This document shows, piece after piece, positions 20,480 through 29,747 of a stretch of 64,000 nt of DNA (the first letter of the stretch is position 1; each line of letters opens with the position of its first letter). A model generated the notes under the pieces. That model was not told where the DNA came from, searched no databases, and saw only the letters and a program-made list of their open reading frames with translations. Both the position numbers and the translations under genes were made by a program. Source of the stretch: Phaeodactylum tricornutum CCAP 1055/1 (taxonomy: Eukaryota; Bacillariophyta; Bacillariophyceae; Surirellales; Neidiaceae); NCBI RefSeq assembly GCF_000150955.2, contig NC_011687.1:496001-560000 (forward strand). The letters are read 5' to 3'.

Positions 20480-21667
20480 ATGTTTGGTTGGAAATCTCCC
20501 GGCAAGAAAAAGGCGGAGCCTGGCTTTGCCACGGCGCAGGGCTGTGTGGCACTCGTGACGGGTTCCTCAGGCTTGTGCGGTGCTCGTCTCGTGGAAATGC
20601 TGCTGGATCGCGGTGCCCGAACCGTCATTTGTTTCGATCGGGCAAAGCCGAGTGAAGCTCTCGAACAGCGCTTCCAAGAAGCCCAGAAAAAGACGGGAGG
20701 CAAATTGATTGTTCTGGCGGGTCCCGACGGCGACCTGTGTTCCGACGAGGCCGTACAAGCAGCATTCGACGCCGAGCCCAAGATTGATGTGGTCTTTCAC
20801 ATTGCCGCCTTGGTGGGACCCTTTCACGAATACGAAATGTACAACGAAGTCAACTACAAGGGCACGCTCCGGATCCTAGAAAACTGCAAACGCTGCAAGG
20901 TCCCGAAACTGGTCTATTCGTCGAGTCCCAGTACGCGATTTACGGGAAAAGACGTTACGGGGCAGACGGAAGACGAGCTCCCCATGCCCGATACCTGGCT
21001 TGCTATGTATGCCGAAACCAAGGCCTACGGTGAAATGGCCGTCAGCAAGGCCTGCAGCGACACCCTTCGTACCATTTCGGTAGCCCCGCACCAAATATAT
21101 GGCCCGCACGATACTCTTTTTCTTTCCAAACTATTGGAAACAGCCGGAACAGGCCGTTTGCGTATTTTTGGACAGGGTAAAAACAAAATCAGCGTTTGTT
21201 ACGTCGACAATTACTGCCACGGCCTCATGTGTGGTTCGGACGTCCTGGACACGCCCAATCATGCAGCCCTGGGAAAGTTCTACATTATTACCGATGGCGA
21301 ACCCCAGCTATTCTGGGCCATGCTGAATCAAGCAGTTCTAGCCATGGGATTTACCGACCTGTACAGCAAATTCCATTTGCCCGTATGGTTTCTTTACATA
21401 GCGGCCTACGTCGCCAACGTGATTGGATTCGTAATCAAGAAAAAGCTCAAACTCAACCCGTTCAACGTCAAAATGTTGACAATTCATCGGTACTTTTCTA
21501 TTGCCAACGCTCGACGCGATTTACTGTACGAGCCCGTCTTGCCGTTTAACAAGGCCTGGCCTCTTACGATTGAATGGTTCAAGGAACACTGGCTGCCGCA
21601 GTGGGAAAAAGAAACGGGAAGAGCAGACTCTAGTGTTGTCGCTGGAAGAGATACTAAACAAGATTGA
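20480..21667 (+). CDS. 3-beta-hydroxysteroid dehydrogenase/sterol C4-decarboxylase-type SDR
   Basis: A 395-residue extended short-chain dehydrogenase. The N-terminal Rossmann motif is VALVTGSSGLCGARLVEML, the substrate/active-site motif is YAETKAYGE (Y-x3-K), and the upstream Ser lies in KLVYSSSPST. The C-terminal part, HLPVWFLYIAAYVANVIGF followed by a basic patch and LTIHRYFSIANARRDL, is characteristic of the 3-beta-HSD family, including NSDHL/ERG26, which oxidises and decarboxylates sterol C4-carboxylates in the ER. One membrane segment is visible near residue 285. A sterol role is inferred from family; other 3-beta-HSD-like reductases cannot be excluded. The upstream 20.0-20.5 kb stretch is shared with the divergent VOC gene and contains cactgtcag and cacagtcaa elements. 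Confidence 0.85.
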   Translation: MFGWKSPGKKKAEPGFATAQGCVALVTGSSGLCGARLVEMLLDRGARTVICFDRAKPSEALEQRFQEAQKKTGGKLIVLAGPDGDLCSDEAVQAAFDAEPKIDVVFHIAALVGPFHEYEMYNEVNYKGTLRILENCKRCKVPKLVYSSSPSTRFTGKDVTGQTEDELPMPDTWLAMYAETKAYGEMAVSKACSDTLRTISVAPHQIYGPHDTLFLSKLLETAGTGRLRIFGQGKNKISVCYVDNYCHGLMCGSDVLDTPNHAALGKFYIITDGEPQLFWAMLNQAVLAMGFTDLYSKFHLPVWFLYIAAYVANVIGFVIKKKLKLNPFNVKMLTIHRYFSIANARRDLLYEPVLPFNKAWPLTIEWFKEHWLPQWEKETGRADSSVVAGRDTKQD

Positions 21668-21888
21668 TCTTGAGTAACGCAATGCTCGGACTACATGTTT
21701 CATTTTCAAAGTCGTTTGCCAAGTTCGTTCAGACCAGAGCCTCGTATTGAACGAACGTAGTAGGACTAAATTTCGCTCAAGTTCAAACGGAATAATACAT
21801 ATAAGTATCATCGCCTGTGAGCCAATCCATATTTCTAGTAGATTTCGGATCATTTCCCATGCCACACAAAATCGAGCAAATTCGAGTA

Positions 21889-22554
21889 CTAGGAGAGGTA
21901 CCCGTGCGAATACATAACATCTGCAATCAACTTACTGTAGGCCGTCGTTCGACGGCAATACGGGGACATTTCAGCCTTCCCAAGCAGCATTGTTTTCGAA
22001 CTGCCAATGGCGTCTGCGACTGATCGTGGTACATTACGGAAACGAAGCTTACATGGCGAGTCACTGTCTCTCACAATCGCTAATTCGTTGATTGCAACAC
22101 CAAAGTTGCTTCCCTGTTTCGGTGCTAATTGCGTTAGTGGAAAATTTTTGTCGTTTGCTTCGCTGTAGTCCATGATTCGTTCCCTTGGTTTCCTATCTGC
22201 TGGTATCCTTGATCCGACAACATTGTTTTGCTTGATTGATCCTAACCCTAACGAGTCTTGGTCTTTAGATACATCAATTTTTCGATGCCCTTCGACCGTA
22301 TGGTAGCCGCTCGCTGGTTCTTTTACCAATTTTGGTAATCCAAGAAGAAATTCTTCTTTGAGACAAGGGTCCGTCCTATCAGCGCAATCTAAAGTTAAGT
22401 GAAGCAACGGAGTAGGAGGGGAAACTTGTATATAAATCAAGACGAAATAGGCAGCAAGCCCAACGCAGAGCCACAATATCAGGGCAACGAAACGCAACAT
22501 TTTCGTAGGTTTCCGGCTCACATTTGTAGCAGCCTTTTCACGCAGAGCCATCAT
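21889..22554 (-). CDS. Single-pass membrane protein of unknown function
   Basis: A 221-residue frame from tandem ATGs at 22554 and 22551. A basic N-terminus (REKAATNVSRKPTK) precedes one strong TM segment (MLRFVALILWLCVGLAAYFVL), then a polar ~175-residue domain with five Cys (LDCADRTDPCLK, DSPCKLRF and a final PYCRRTT). This resembles a small type II membrane protein with an extracytosolic domain. I do not recognise the family. The open frame extends upstream to 22698 but without an ATG. It is convergent with the 3-beta-HSD-type gene. Confidence 0.5.
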   Translation of the reverse strand: MMALREKAATNVSRKPTKMLRFVALILWLCVGLAAYFVLIYIQVSPPTPLLHLTLDCADRTDPCLKEEFLLGLPKLVKEPASGYHTVEGHRKIDVSKDQDSLGLGSIKQNNVVGSRIPADRKPRERIMDYSEANDKNFPLTQLAPKQGSNFGVAINELAIVRDSDSPCKLRFRNVPRSVADAIGSSKTMLLGKAEMSPYCRRTTAYSKLIADVMYSHGYLS

Positions 22555-23221
22555 CTTGCTCAAGTCAGCTGACCGACACCAGTGCGCAACGCTTCGACTC
22601 GTCTGTGCGAAAGGTGTTGCTAGGCCCCACGCTTCGATACGTTTTTGGCGTTGGATCAATGCGGCCTTTCCCCCCGTTCTTTGAAACTTGTCCTTCAAGC
22701 CTTCGTGATTCCTTCACGCAACAACTTTTCCAAAACCTTTAGGACAACGATGCCACGCGATGTTTCCGCTCCGTTTGTTCACTATTTTTTCTGTCCAATG
22801 TTTTTTCTGTCCAAAATTCTCGTTCACGCGGAACGTGTTGTGGATGGTTAGGTGACATTGACTGTAAGTCGATTCACGGACAGCGCGCGTGCACGCATTT
22901 CAAATGAAGGAATTTTCTCAACCTGTCGTCCACGCCCTCTTTCGTGTCTCGCATCCGACAAGACTGACTGTGACACTGACTGTGAAACAAAATCAGAGTT
23001 TACTGCCAGGGTTCTGGATTCGATAGGGTTTATTATAGTGGGTGTCGAGATCTTACATTGGATTTTTTGCCGTGTTTTTGACAGGGAGCGATGCTCTGCT
23101 TTCTGCAACATGTTGTCTTTGACCAATAGTGCGTGGAGTATTGACCGTAACTCGAGGGCTGTAAGGTTCTTTTTCGTGCTGCATTTCTGTGCCTGACTAT
23201 TCCAGTGCAATCATCCCCACG
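22555..23221. promoter_or_regulatory. Divergent intergenic region with ACTGTNAG-type motifs
   Basis: About 670 bp between a minus-strand membrane protein and the fucosidase gene. It includes ttgactgtaagtc (22858-22870) and a cluster gactgactgtgacactgactgtgaaa split around 22964-22988, both related to the recurrent motif of this window. A direct repeat of ttttttctgtccaa occurs at about 22786 and 22801. No gene is supported inside. Confidence 0.3.
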
Positions 23222-24724
23222 ATGACGATGTCTCCTGTACGAAAGTATGTTGTCCCGCTTTCTCTATTGTTTGCTTTCATGCGGCATTTGGTGACGGGTG
23301 CTTACGTCCAACAAGGGCAGCAAGCGGAAGACGCGGTTCCATCCTGGGACGATCTCGATCAACGTCCGCTTCCCGTGTGGTACGATCAAGCTAAATTTGG
23401 AGTCTTCATCCACTGGGGAGTCTTTTCGGTCCCAGCATATGGTTCCGAATGGTTCGGTTCGTATTGGCGGGACAAATGGGGCAATCCGGCCTACCAGGAC
23501 TTTGTTGAGAAAACGGAGCGGGCCAATTTTGCGTACCCTGATTACGCCCACCGCTTTACGGCCGAGTTCTACCAGCCCGATACCTGGGCTGATCTGTTCG
23601 CCAAGGCGGGAGCTCAGTATGTCGTATTGACGAGTAAGCACCACGAAGGCTACTGCAACTGGAACTCGACTGCTATACCAACGACTTGGAATTGGAACGC
23701 TCTGGATATCGGACCTCGCCGTGATTTGCTAGGGGATCTCGCCGTGGCCGTCAAGAACGTTACTTCTCCACACACATCCAAAGTGCTGAAATTTGGGCTC
23801 TATCACAGTCTTTACGAGTGGTTCAATCCATTGTACCATGTGGACAAGGCGAACAATTTCACAACTCAGCACTTTGTCGATCTAAAAACGGGAGCCGAAC
23901 TCTACGATTTGGTCAACCGCTACGAGCCGGAATTGATCTGGAGCGACGGTGAGTGGGAGGCGCCTTCGTCGTACTGGAAAGCTCGTGAATTCTTGCATTG
24001 GTACGCCACGTCGAGTCCGGTCGCCGACACGGCAATCTGGAACGATCGCTGGGGACAAGATACGTTATGCCGGCACGGAGGCTTCTTGACCTGCACAGAT
24101 CGCTACAACCCCGATTCGTTACAACCGAAAAAGTGGGAGAACGCCCTGACGATAGATAAGTCTTCGTGGGGCTACAACCGCAACGCTACGTGGGAAGACT
24201 ACATGACGGTACCAGAACTAGTACACTCCTTAGTGCAAGTTGTGGCGTACAATGGCAACATGTTGTTGAATATTGGACCGGCCGCGGACGGCACAATTCA
24301 TCCGATTTTCGAGGACAGACTTTTAGGTATTGGTGCGTGGCTAAAGGTGAATGGGGAGGCTATTTACGAAACGACACCGTGGAGACACTGTCAAAATGAA
24401 ACGGCATCTTCTGTATTCTACACTCGCCGCCCGGATCGTTTGTATGTGCACTTTACTAAGTGGCCGTCGGCTAGTCTGTTGTCATTGGAACGTCCCGCAC
24501 CGACGCAGGACACAACAGTAGAGTTCCTCGGGCTATCATCGGCGTCATCTTCGTGGCAGCCAACGTTACCGTGGACGGGCTTGCGAGGAACCAGTGGGAG
24601 CTCGGGCATGACAATTCAACTACCGTCATTGACGCCTGACATTTTACCGTGCGAACATTCGTGGGTACTGGTCATTCGAAACTTGGCGAACTTGGATGAC
24701 CCGCCAAAGTCTGCGGTGTCGTAG
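23222..24724 (+). CDS. Secreted alpha-L-fucosidase, glycoside hydrolase family 29
   Basis: A 500-residue protein starting at the ATG at 23222 (or two codons later) with a signal-peptide-like N-terminus (KYVVPLSLLFAFMRHLVTGA). GH29 enzymes remove alpha-linked fucose from glycans. Family motifs in order are PVWYDQAKFGVFIHWGVFSVP, FNPDxW-like FYQPDTWADLFAKAGA, YVVLTSKHHEGYCNW, KFGLYHSLYEWFNP, and ELIWSDGEWE, whose Asp (D242) matches the catalytic nucleophile. Then come MLLNIGPAADGTI and LGIGAWLKVNGEAIY, which close the catalytic barrel. A C-terminal beta domain follows. Length is normal for the family. It would act in the secretory path, lysosome or cell surface. Confidence 0.92.
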   Translation: MTMSPVRKYVVPLSLLFAFMRHLVTGAYVQQGQQAEDAVPSWDDLDQRPLPVWYDQAKFGVFIHWGVFSVPAYGSEWFGSYWRDKWGNPAYQDFVEKTERANFAYPDYAHRFTAEFYQPDTWADLFAKAGAQYVVLTSKHHEGYCNWNSTAIPTTWNWNALDIGPRRDLLGDLAVAVKNVTSPHTSKVLKFGLYHSLYEWFNPLYHVDKANNFTTQHFVDLKTGAELYDLVNRYEPELIWSDGEWEAPSSYWKAREFLHWYATSSPVADTAIWNDRWGQDTLCRHGGFLTCTDRYNPDSLQPKKWENALTIDKSSWGYNRNATWEDYMTVPELVHSLVQVVAYNGNMLLNIGPAADGTIHPIFEDRLLGIGAWLKVNGEAIYETTPWRHCQNETASSVFYTRRPDRLYVHFTKWPSASLLSLERPAPTQDTTVEFLGLSSASSSWQPTLPWTGLRGTSGSSGMTIQLPSLTPDILPCEHSWVLVIRNLANLDDPPKSAVS

Positions 24725-24863
24725 AATCAGCAGCGGAATGTAGCACTTTTTCTAAACTTGCATTATTCTGTACATTCGTGATTAGCTAGGACGAACGGAC
24801 TGTATGTGTTCAATCTAGTCTCATGTTACCACAGAGAGACAAAAGAACGCCTCATTGGCTTTC

Positions 24864-25745
24864 TCACTTCAAGCTGTCTCGGGTGGGAAGTAGCAGAAGC
24901 CCCAAAACTCCTACACATAAGAAGCCTATCCAATGAACCACATTGGGCGAAGACAAGGTACTCGCCAATACACCATCGTGTGCTATCGACTGGTCGAGCA
25001 ACATAACTGCTTGGCGTTTTCGCTGAAAATGAACGTTTTCTGGCGGCGATGTCGTGGTCACTCTCCGTGTGGATACGGTTGCTGTATGAGCAGTAACCTT
25101 GGCTTGTCGTGAAGTGACACCGCCTAGCTTATGTCTCTGTTTCTTGCGGTCGTAGCGAAGAGACCACCAATACGTCGCGTCGGATCCTTGGTCAGTGGCA
25201 AAGCAATGACCACCCTCCCACATCTTGCAATTGGTCGCCAAGTCATCGCAGATGTAGCAATAACAAAATTTGCAGAATTGTTCGGGATCTATGGAGAGCG
25301 GATACATTGAACAGTGTGGACGCATGTGCGGCAACGTATCTGTAACACGGATGGTTCCCATTAGTACGATTTCATCGCTATCGAAGTCGTTCATTTCAGC
25401 GCGAGTGCGTCGGGAGGAAAGTCCATTACCGCTCGGTGTGAGCGCGACTGGACGTCGAAACAAGCTTGGACTAAGCACTTGTACTTCAGAATCCGCCGGA
25501 CTTGACGGTAGCAATGGTGTAGGGGTTGAGACTCTCAATGGAGATTGCGTTCCATCCGAAGGGCGGGTGCGTGTCGTAGGCAAAATTCGAAATGCGGTTT
25601 GAGAAAATTCGGGCAATGAATCCTCCTCCTCAGTATCGAGCTCGTCGCAGCTGCTGTGGACGGTAGAAGGAGGAGAGCTTTTCGCTTTCTTTTGAGCAAT
25701 GGAATCCACCGTCGAGGTTGGCAAAGAACGTTTGCTTGTGGACAT
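24864..25745 (-). CDS. Cys/His-motif protein (RIN13-like conserved block) with C-terminal membrane anchor
   Basis: A 293-residue protein. The first ~110 residues are Ser/Thr/Pro-rich with a basic patch (KRSLPTS, QKKAKSS). The centre holds DEIVLMGTIRVTDTLPHMRPHC then EQFCKFCYCYICDDLATNCKMW and GGHCFATD. This C-x2-C-x-C-x2-C ... C-x2-W ... H-C layout resembles an uncharacterised zinc-like block found in plant RPM1-interacting-protein-13-type proteins and other eukaryotes; that match is from memory. The last 25 residues form a hydrophobic segment (WIGFLCVGVLGLLLLP) with a short polar end, suggesting a tail anchor. Function is unknown. It is convergent with the fucosidase gene. Confidence 0.6.
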   Translation of the reverse strand: MSTSKRSLPTSTVDSIAQKKAKSSPPSTVHSSCDELDTEEEDSLPEFSQTAFRILPTTRTRPSDGTQSPLRVSTPTPLLPSSPADSEVQVLSPSLFRRPVALTPSGNGLSSRRTRAEMNDFDSDEIVLMGTIRVTDTLPHMRPHCSMYPLSIDPEQFCKFCYCYICDDLATNCKMWEGGHCFATDQGSDATYWWSLRYDRKKQRHKLGGVTSRQAKVTAHTATVSTRRVTTTSPPENVHFQRKRQAVMLLDQSIAHDGVLASTLSSPNVVHWIGFLCVGVLGLLLLPTRDSLK

Positions 25746-26469
25746 GTGAGAGGGTTTGGCTGTTTGACGGGTGGAATTCTAATGAGCCAAAGGAGAAAGA
25801 TGCCGGCGGATTCACGATGGGTGGTGCGAGGTTCAAGGAGTCGACTGCGCAGCCATGAAAATGTAGAGTGACTGTCACTAGAACCTTTCGGAATCAATGC
25901 CACTGCTCAAGTACAGTGAGCCGGGTTCTTCGATTGGCATTGCGAGGGAGAGTTCCCGATATATCGTAGGTACGTTTTTTCGACCGTTATGTACAAACAC
26001 TATGTACAGGGCTGGCGCGGTTTGATGGGAAAAACCAGCTACTTGAGAGACATTGCGACCAAATCTTGACTCTGAGAAGCCGATGTCAGCACAAGGACCC
26101 ATAGAGCGGAGCACGTCATCGGTTTGATTCTTGACCATTATGACGGGCAAATGGTTCACGTACCTGTTAACAGAACATACGGCACCGTCCCTAATAGCAA
26201 TGTGGACACCAATAGCTTTAAAATAGTCATTAAAGTAGATGGTCATGGTCGGATACCTTGGATTTCTGGTGGATTATGTTAGCGTCCGCCAAGGACTTCG
26301 CAGCCCCCTTCCATTGCCAGTGACAGTTCGTGCACTGCCATTGCGCTGCTATCCGTGGTATTGATACAGGCGTCGCGTTGATCCATTACACTATCAAGAC
26401 AGGGAACGACAAAGGCATTTCCCAACAATGCAAGGTAGACGCCATACTTGCAGTTTCTAGCGGAAGAGC
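25746..26469. other. Stretch with two unexplained minus-strand frames
   Basis: About 720 bp downstream of the IMPACT gene. Minus-strand frames at 25878-26246 (122 residues) and 26279-26491 (70 residues) are open but match nothing I know. Both end with a similar ELSLAM hexapeptide in comparable nucleotide context. The second overlaps the last IMPACT exon in another frame. They may be 3' UTR, a decayed gene or unrecognised exons. Confidence 0.25.
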
Positions 26470-27456
26470 TCACCGGTAAGACACTTTCCATTCGGTTTTG
26501 TGACAGGTTTCAAGCAGATCACGAGCTGCATTCGAAATGTGCGCAAAGCGTTTTGGTCCTGAAAGCAAGGTCGTGTATGTATAGTTGAGAGTCTTCAGAG
26601 CTATGGTAACAAAAATAACAACCAGCACGTACCCAGATGAACACCTCCAAACCACCTAGCAACCAAAACCACCACGTCTTTTTCGTCACGCACTTGTAGC
26701 AGATGCGCTAGCTTGGAGCCGGCTCCATATTCGCCGTCATCATCGTTGTCGTGCTTGGAGACTCTTGTTCCGTCTGAAATAGTTTCGGTAAGACGATACG
26801 CAAACTGATCGACACCGTTGAGACGATCTTCTACGCAGAATCAATTGGTGCTATCCATTATCGTCACACACAACAACGTCACTTACCATATTGTGAGACG
26901 ACCGCTGGAGCTTGGAATTTCCATCCAACAACTGGTGCAAGGCTTGCCGCACATCAGCTTCAGATGTGACTCGACAAGCATGAGCGAGAAAGGTCGACTT
27001 GCGATCTATCAGAGGTTCTCCGATGATCCATCGAAAAAGCGTCCTCGCTTCGGCTGTTTGATTTCTAGCTATGTTCAAACTGCTGACGCCCTCCAAGACT
27101 CTATGACCTTCTTTGGTGTGCTTCCAAGCCTCTAACCCAGCCGCACAGCAAGCAAATGCGCCTTCAACTTGGTTTTCGAGGCACTCTTCGGATGTCCCTC
27201 GTATTGCTGACAAGACGGCCTCCATGCGACCTTTTTCCTCCGGATTAGATCGATAAGAAGTGACTTGTAAATTGGATTCAACGGGATATCCCTCTGAGAT
27301 TTGAAGGTCACAATGTGCTGTAGGAGATAGCTGCAGCGCAATGCGCAGCGGAAACGCGGCAGTATTATCTTGGGTGAAACTACGAATTTCATCGGGATAA
27401 GCGGCTATTAGCATTTCAAAATCCGCCAACGCTCGTTCTAAAGAATCGTGGCTCAT
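26470..27456 (-). CDS. IMPACT: IMPACT/YIH1 homologue (RWD + IMPACT domains), three exons
   Basis: Exons 26887-27456, 26633-26804 and 26470-26558, joined by GT-AG introns (82 and 74 bp) in compatible phases, give 276 residues. IMPACT/YIH1 competes with GCN2 for GCN1 and so restrains the amino-acid starvation response. The N-terminal RWD domain begins right after the start (LERALADFEMLIAAYPDEI). The IMPACT domain has EPLIDRKSTFLAHACRV, SSHNM/FAYRL across the first junction, DDDGEYGAGSKLAHLL, and VVVLVARWFGGVHLG/PKRF across the second, then HISNAARDLLE. Each junction restores the conserved sequence, which makes the splice sites convincing. The ATG at 27456 is the first in frame. A possible donor just before the stop leaves a minor alternative 3' form open. 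Confidence 0.9.
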
Positions 27457-28263
27457 GTGGTCGATTCTGCTATGGATGAACGAAAATGAACGCTGCCATT
27501 TTCGGCTAGTAAAGTGGTGAGGCAACCGTGGAAAGAAGGAAAAAGGTTCAGGCTGCGCTGTTTATTACAGTTAAAAAGCTGTTATTTTATGAGAAAATTC
27601 ACCATTTGGGATGACCAGGGGTGAAAATTACGCTATGTGAGAAAAAATACATCCTGGCTCTTTATCGGGCGTTGCATAAATGTGAAAATAGCATTTACTG
27701 ACTCGGCACCCCCGCACTTTGTTGCAGGTGCCGAAAAGCAGTTTGCTCCAACTGTAACAGCAAAGCACTTTTGGCTTTGTTTTCTAAAACCCTGTATTTC
27801 TTGTCGAGTGCGTGGTTGTGACAAAACTATGCAGCATGAAAAGCATCGACAATAAATGATGGAAAAAATCCCTTTAATTGCTAGTTTCATTGTAAGGTGT
27901 GTTTCTCACTGTCGTAGGTTGGAAAATTAGTATTCCACTTCCTGGAATCCAATCTCCATGCCTGACAGATATTTTGAATGGCTAACTTACAGTCTGAGTT
28001 TGCCTTTAGAGGAGATCTTTACGTGCGTTGCAGCACAATGAGGCCACAGAATTGTTAGCGAGTGTTCTGTACAGCCGTGTACTTACTGTAAGTACATATC
28101 CGCTTGAGAGTTGTCAATGAGAATGTCTAGCTAGAGTCTAACTGTAAATTCGGGACAACAAGCAAAGACATTTTGATATATTATTAGAACGGAAGAATTG
28201 CTCTGTGTACGATTCGAAATGATAGACAAACTAGGAAGGGCACAATAGCTATACACGATTGTA
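27457..28263. other. Intergenic stretch with recurrent motif
   Basis: About 800 bp without a supported gene; the open frames (72 to 85 codons) show no recognisable content. It is AT-rich and contains the clearest copy of the window's recurrent motif, ttactgtaagta (28083-28094), and weaker forms near 27990 (cttacagtctgagt) and 28139 (taactgtaaat). Confidence 0.35.
28083..28094. promoter_or_regulatory. TTACTGTAAGTA motif
   Basis: A near-palindromic 12-mer, one of several copies of the ACTGTNAGT core in intergenic DNA of this window. It lies downstream of the tandem-repeat protein gene and about 630 bp upstream of the IMPACT start. Function is inferred from recurrence only. Confidence 0.25.
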
Positions 28264-29145
28264 CTACATGAAGACGGCGGCAGCCATGTTGACGTCTTTC
28301 AGTGAATCCTTGGTCTGCTTGGCGGTTGCTTTCGCCCCCTGCTCACGCATATGCTGATCCTTGCGAACACTAGTGATGACGTCCTCGGCAGTATCATCAT
28401 AGTGGCGCAAGTTGTCTCGGGTATCACGCTGTGTAGCCTTATATCCTTGATCACGTGTATGCTGCTCCTTACGGACATCGGTCTCAAATGAAGGAACAGC
28501 CATGTTGACATCCTTGAGGTTGGAACGCGTAGTACGGCCTGTTTCCTTCCACTGGTTATCTCGATCAAAGTGCTCCTTGCGAGACGCAGACTCCGCGGTC
28601 TCCGTGATGAGAACATCTTTGAGACCCTCTCGCGTTTCCCGGGCAGTGGCCTTATATCCTTGATCACGCTGATGCTGCTCCTTCCTAATTTCGGTTTCGA
28701 AAGCAGCACCACTCATATTAACGTCTTTGAGGTTGGAACGTGTAGTACGGCCTGTTTCCTTCCACTGGTTGTCTCGATCAAAATGCTCTTTGCGAGACGC
28801 AGACTCCGCGGTCTCCGTGATGAGAACATCTTTTAAGTTCGACTTTGTCTCACGGGCCGTTTCTTTTGCCATCTTCTCACGGTCATGCTGTTCCTTACGC
28901 CTTAAGGTAATTGCATCGTCACTTGGTTTTCCCTGATAACGGTACATAGCTGCTTTGGCCTGGGCCTCCTTTTCCTTACGCTCCTTGTCTCGGAGACGTT
29001 GTTGCATCGCGAAATCCATAGGAGATACGCCCTGGAATGCTTTGTTGCGCCATTCTTTCTGTTCAAATTTTTGACGATTCTCCTCTGGCGATTTGAATCC
29101 ATATTTGGCATCCTGCTTGGCTCTTTCCTCGTTGGCCTCTGTCAT
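28264..29145 (-). CDS. Charged tandem-repeat protein (about 35-residue units, paired into 71-residue super-repeats)
   Basis: A 293-residue protein starting at the ATG at 29145 (MTEANEERAKQDAKYGF); the frame is open upstream, where further Met codons exist. The first ~95 residues are charged and helical. Then six units of about 35 residues follow, each opening with RKEQH or RKEHF, then a D/E-R pair, KxT-R-T/E-T, and S-N-L-K-D-V. They alternate between a form ending LITETAESAS and one ending NM-A-FETE. The composition (Lys, Glu, Arg, Thr, Gln; almost no aromatic residues or Cys) and 11-like spacing recall LEA-type or other hydrophilic stress proteins, but I cannot assign a family. No signal peptide is seen. 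Confidence 0.7.
   Translation of the reverse strand: MTEANEERAKQDAKYGFKSPEENRQKFEQKEWRNKAFQGVSPMDFAMQQRLRDKERKEKEAQAKAAMYRYQGKPSDDAITLRRKEQHDREKMAKETARETKSNLKDVLITETAESASRKEHFDRDNQWKETGRTTRSNLKDVNMSGAAFETEIRKEQHQRDQGYKATARETREGLKDVLITETAESASRKEHFDRDNQWKETGRTTRSNLKDVNMAVPSFETDVRKEQHTRDQGYKATQRDTRDNLRHYDDTAEDVITSVRKDQHMREQGAKATAKQTKDSLKDVNMAAAVFM
28410..28840 (-). repeat. 213-bp direct tandem repeat inside the repeat-protein gene
   Basis: Two consecutive 213-bp units (71 codons each). The segment at about 28514-28625 recurs almost letter for letter at 28727-28838, differing at only a few third-position-type sites, while the other half-units are more diverged. This points to a recent duplication of a two-repeat block. 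Confidence 0.8.
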
Positions 29146-29747
29146 TGTATAGTATGCTTTTACGTCGTATCTCTGTCGAATAGTGAGACTAGATGTCTTT
29201 GATCGGGTTCGAGCGTCAAGATAGCGTGCAAGACCGAGACGAAGGGTCATTTGGTGGTACAAGTCATAATGACTTCTGCTCCCCGATCTTGTTGACCAAG
29301 GAATATAAGATCGCTCCCAACAAGATTTTCAAATCTCACGCTAGTGGCAACATATGGGACGAGCCTTTTCATCTTTTGCTGTCGAAGTCTTCATGGCTCA
29401 TAGCATTTGAGCTAAAACATTTGCCTGACATTTTTCACACACTTTTTCTCCGAAATGGATGCAAAGCGAAAAGAATCTATTTATAGTAACGTAAGCGCAT
29501 TTTTTTCTACATAATTTTGCAACTCGTCGCGATGACAAAATTGACTAAATTTAGAAGGACCAATTCTTTGCATTAATGAAATTTGTCTGGGAATATTGGC
29601 TCAGTCTGATTGAGAACCTCAAGTGTGGACTGTAAACTCCGCACCATCAGTAATCAGCCTGGCCTCCAGACTTCATCTTGTTTTTTGGTTTGTTTTGCAG
29701 CCACTTTTTCCACTCGGGTAAGCCTCCGGAAATCTAGCCCTTCACCG
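29146..29747. other. Intergenic stretch without a supported gene
   Basis: About 600 bp between two minus-strand genes. It should hold the promoter of the tandem-repeat protein gene. A plus-strand 97-codon frame (29193-29486) has no recognisable features. A tggactgtaaact element lies near 29625. Confidence 0.35.

Noticed and set aside
22241-22256. cctaaccctaac, a telomere-like repeat
   Set aside because: Only two units, inside the coding part of the membrane-protein gene; chance match.
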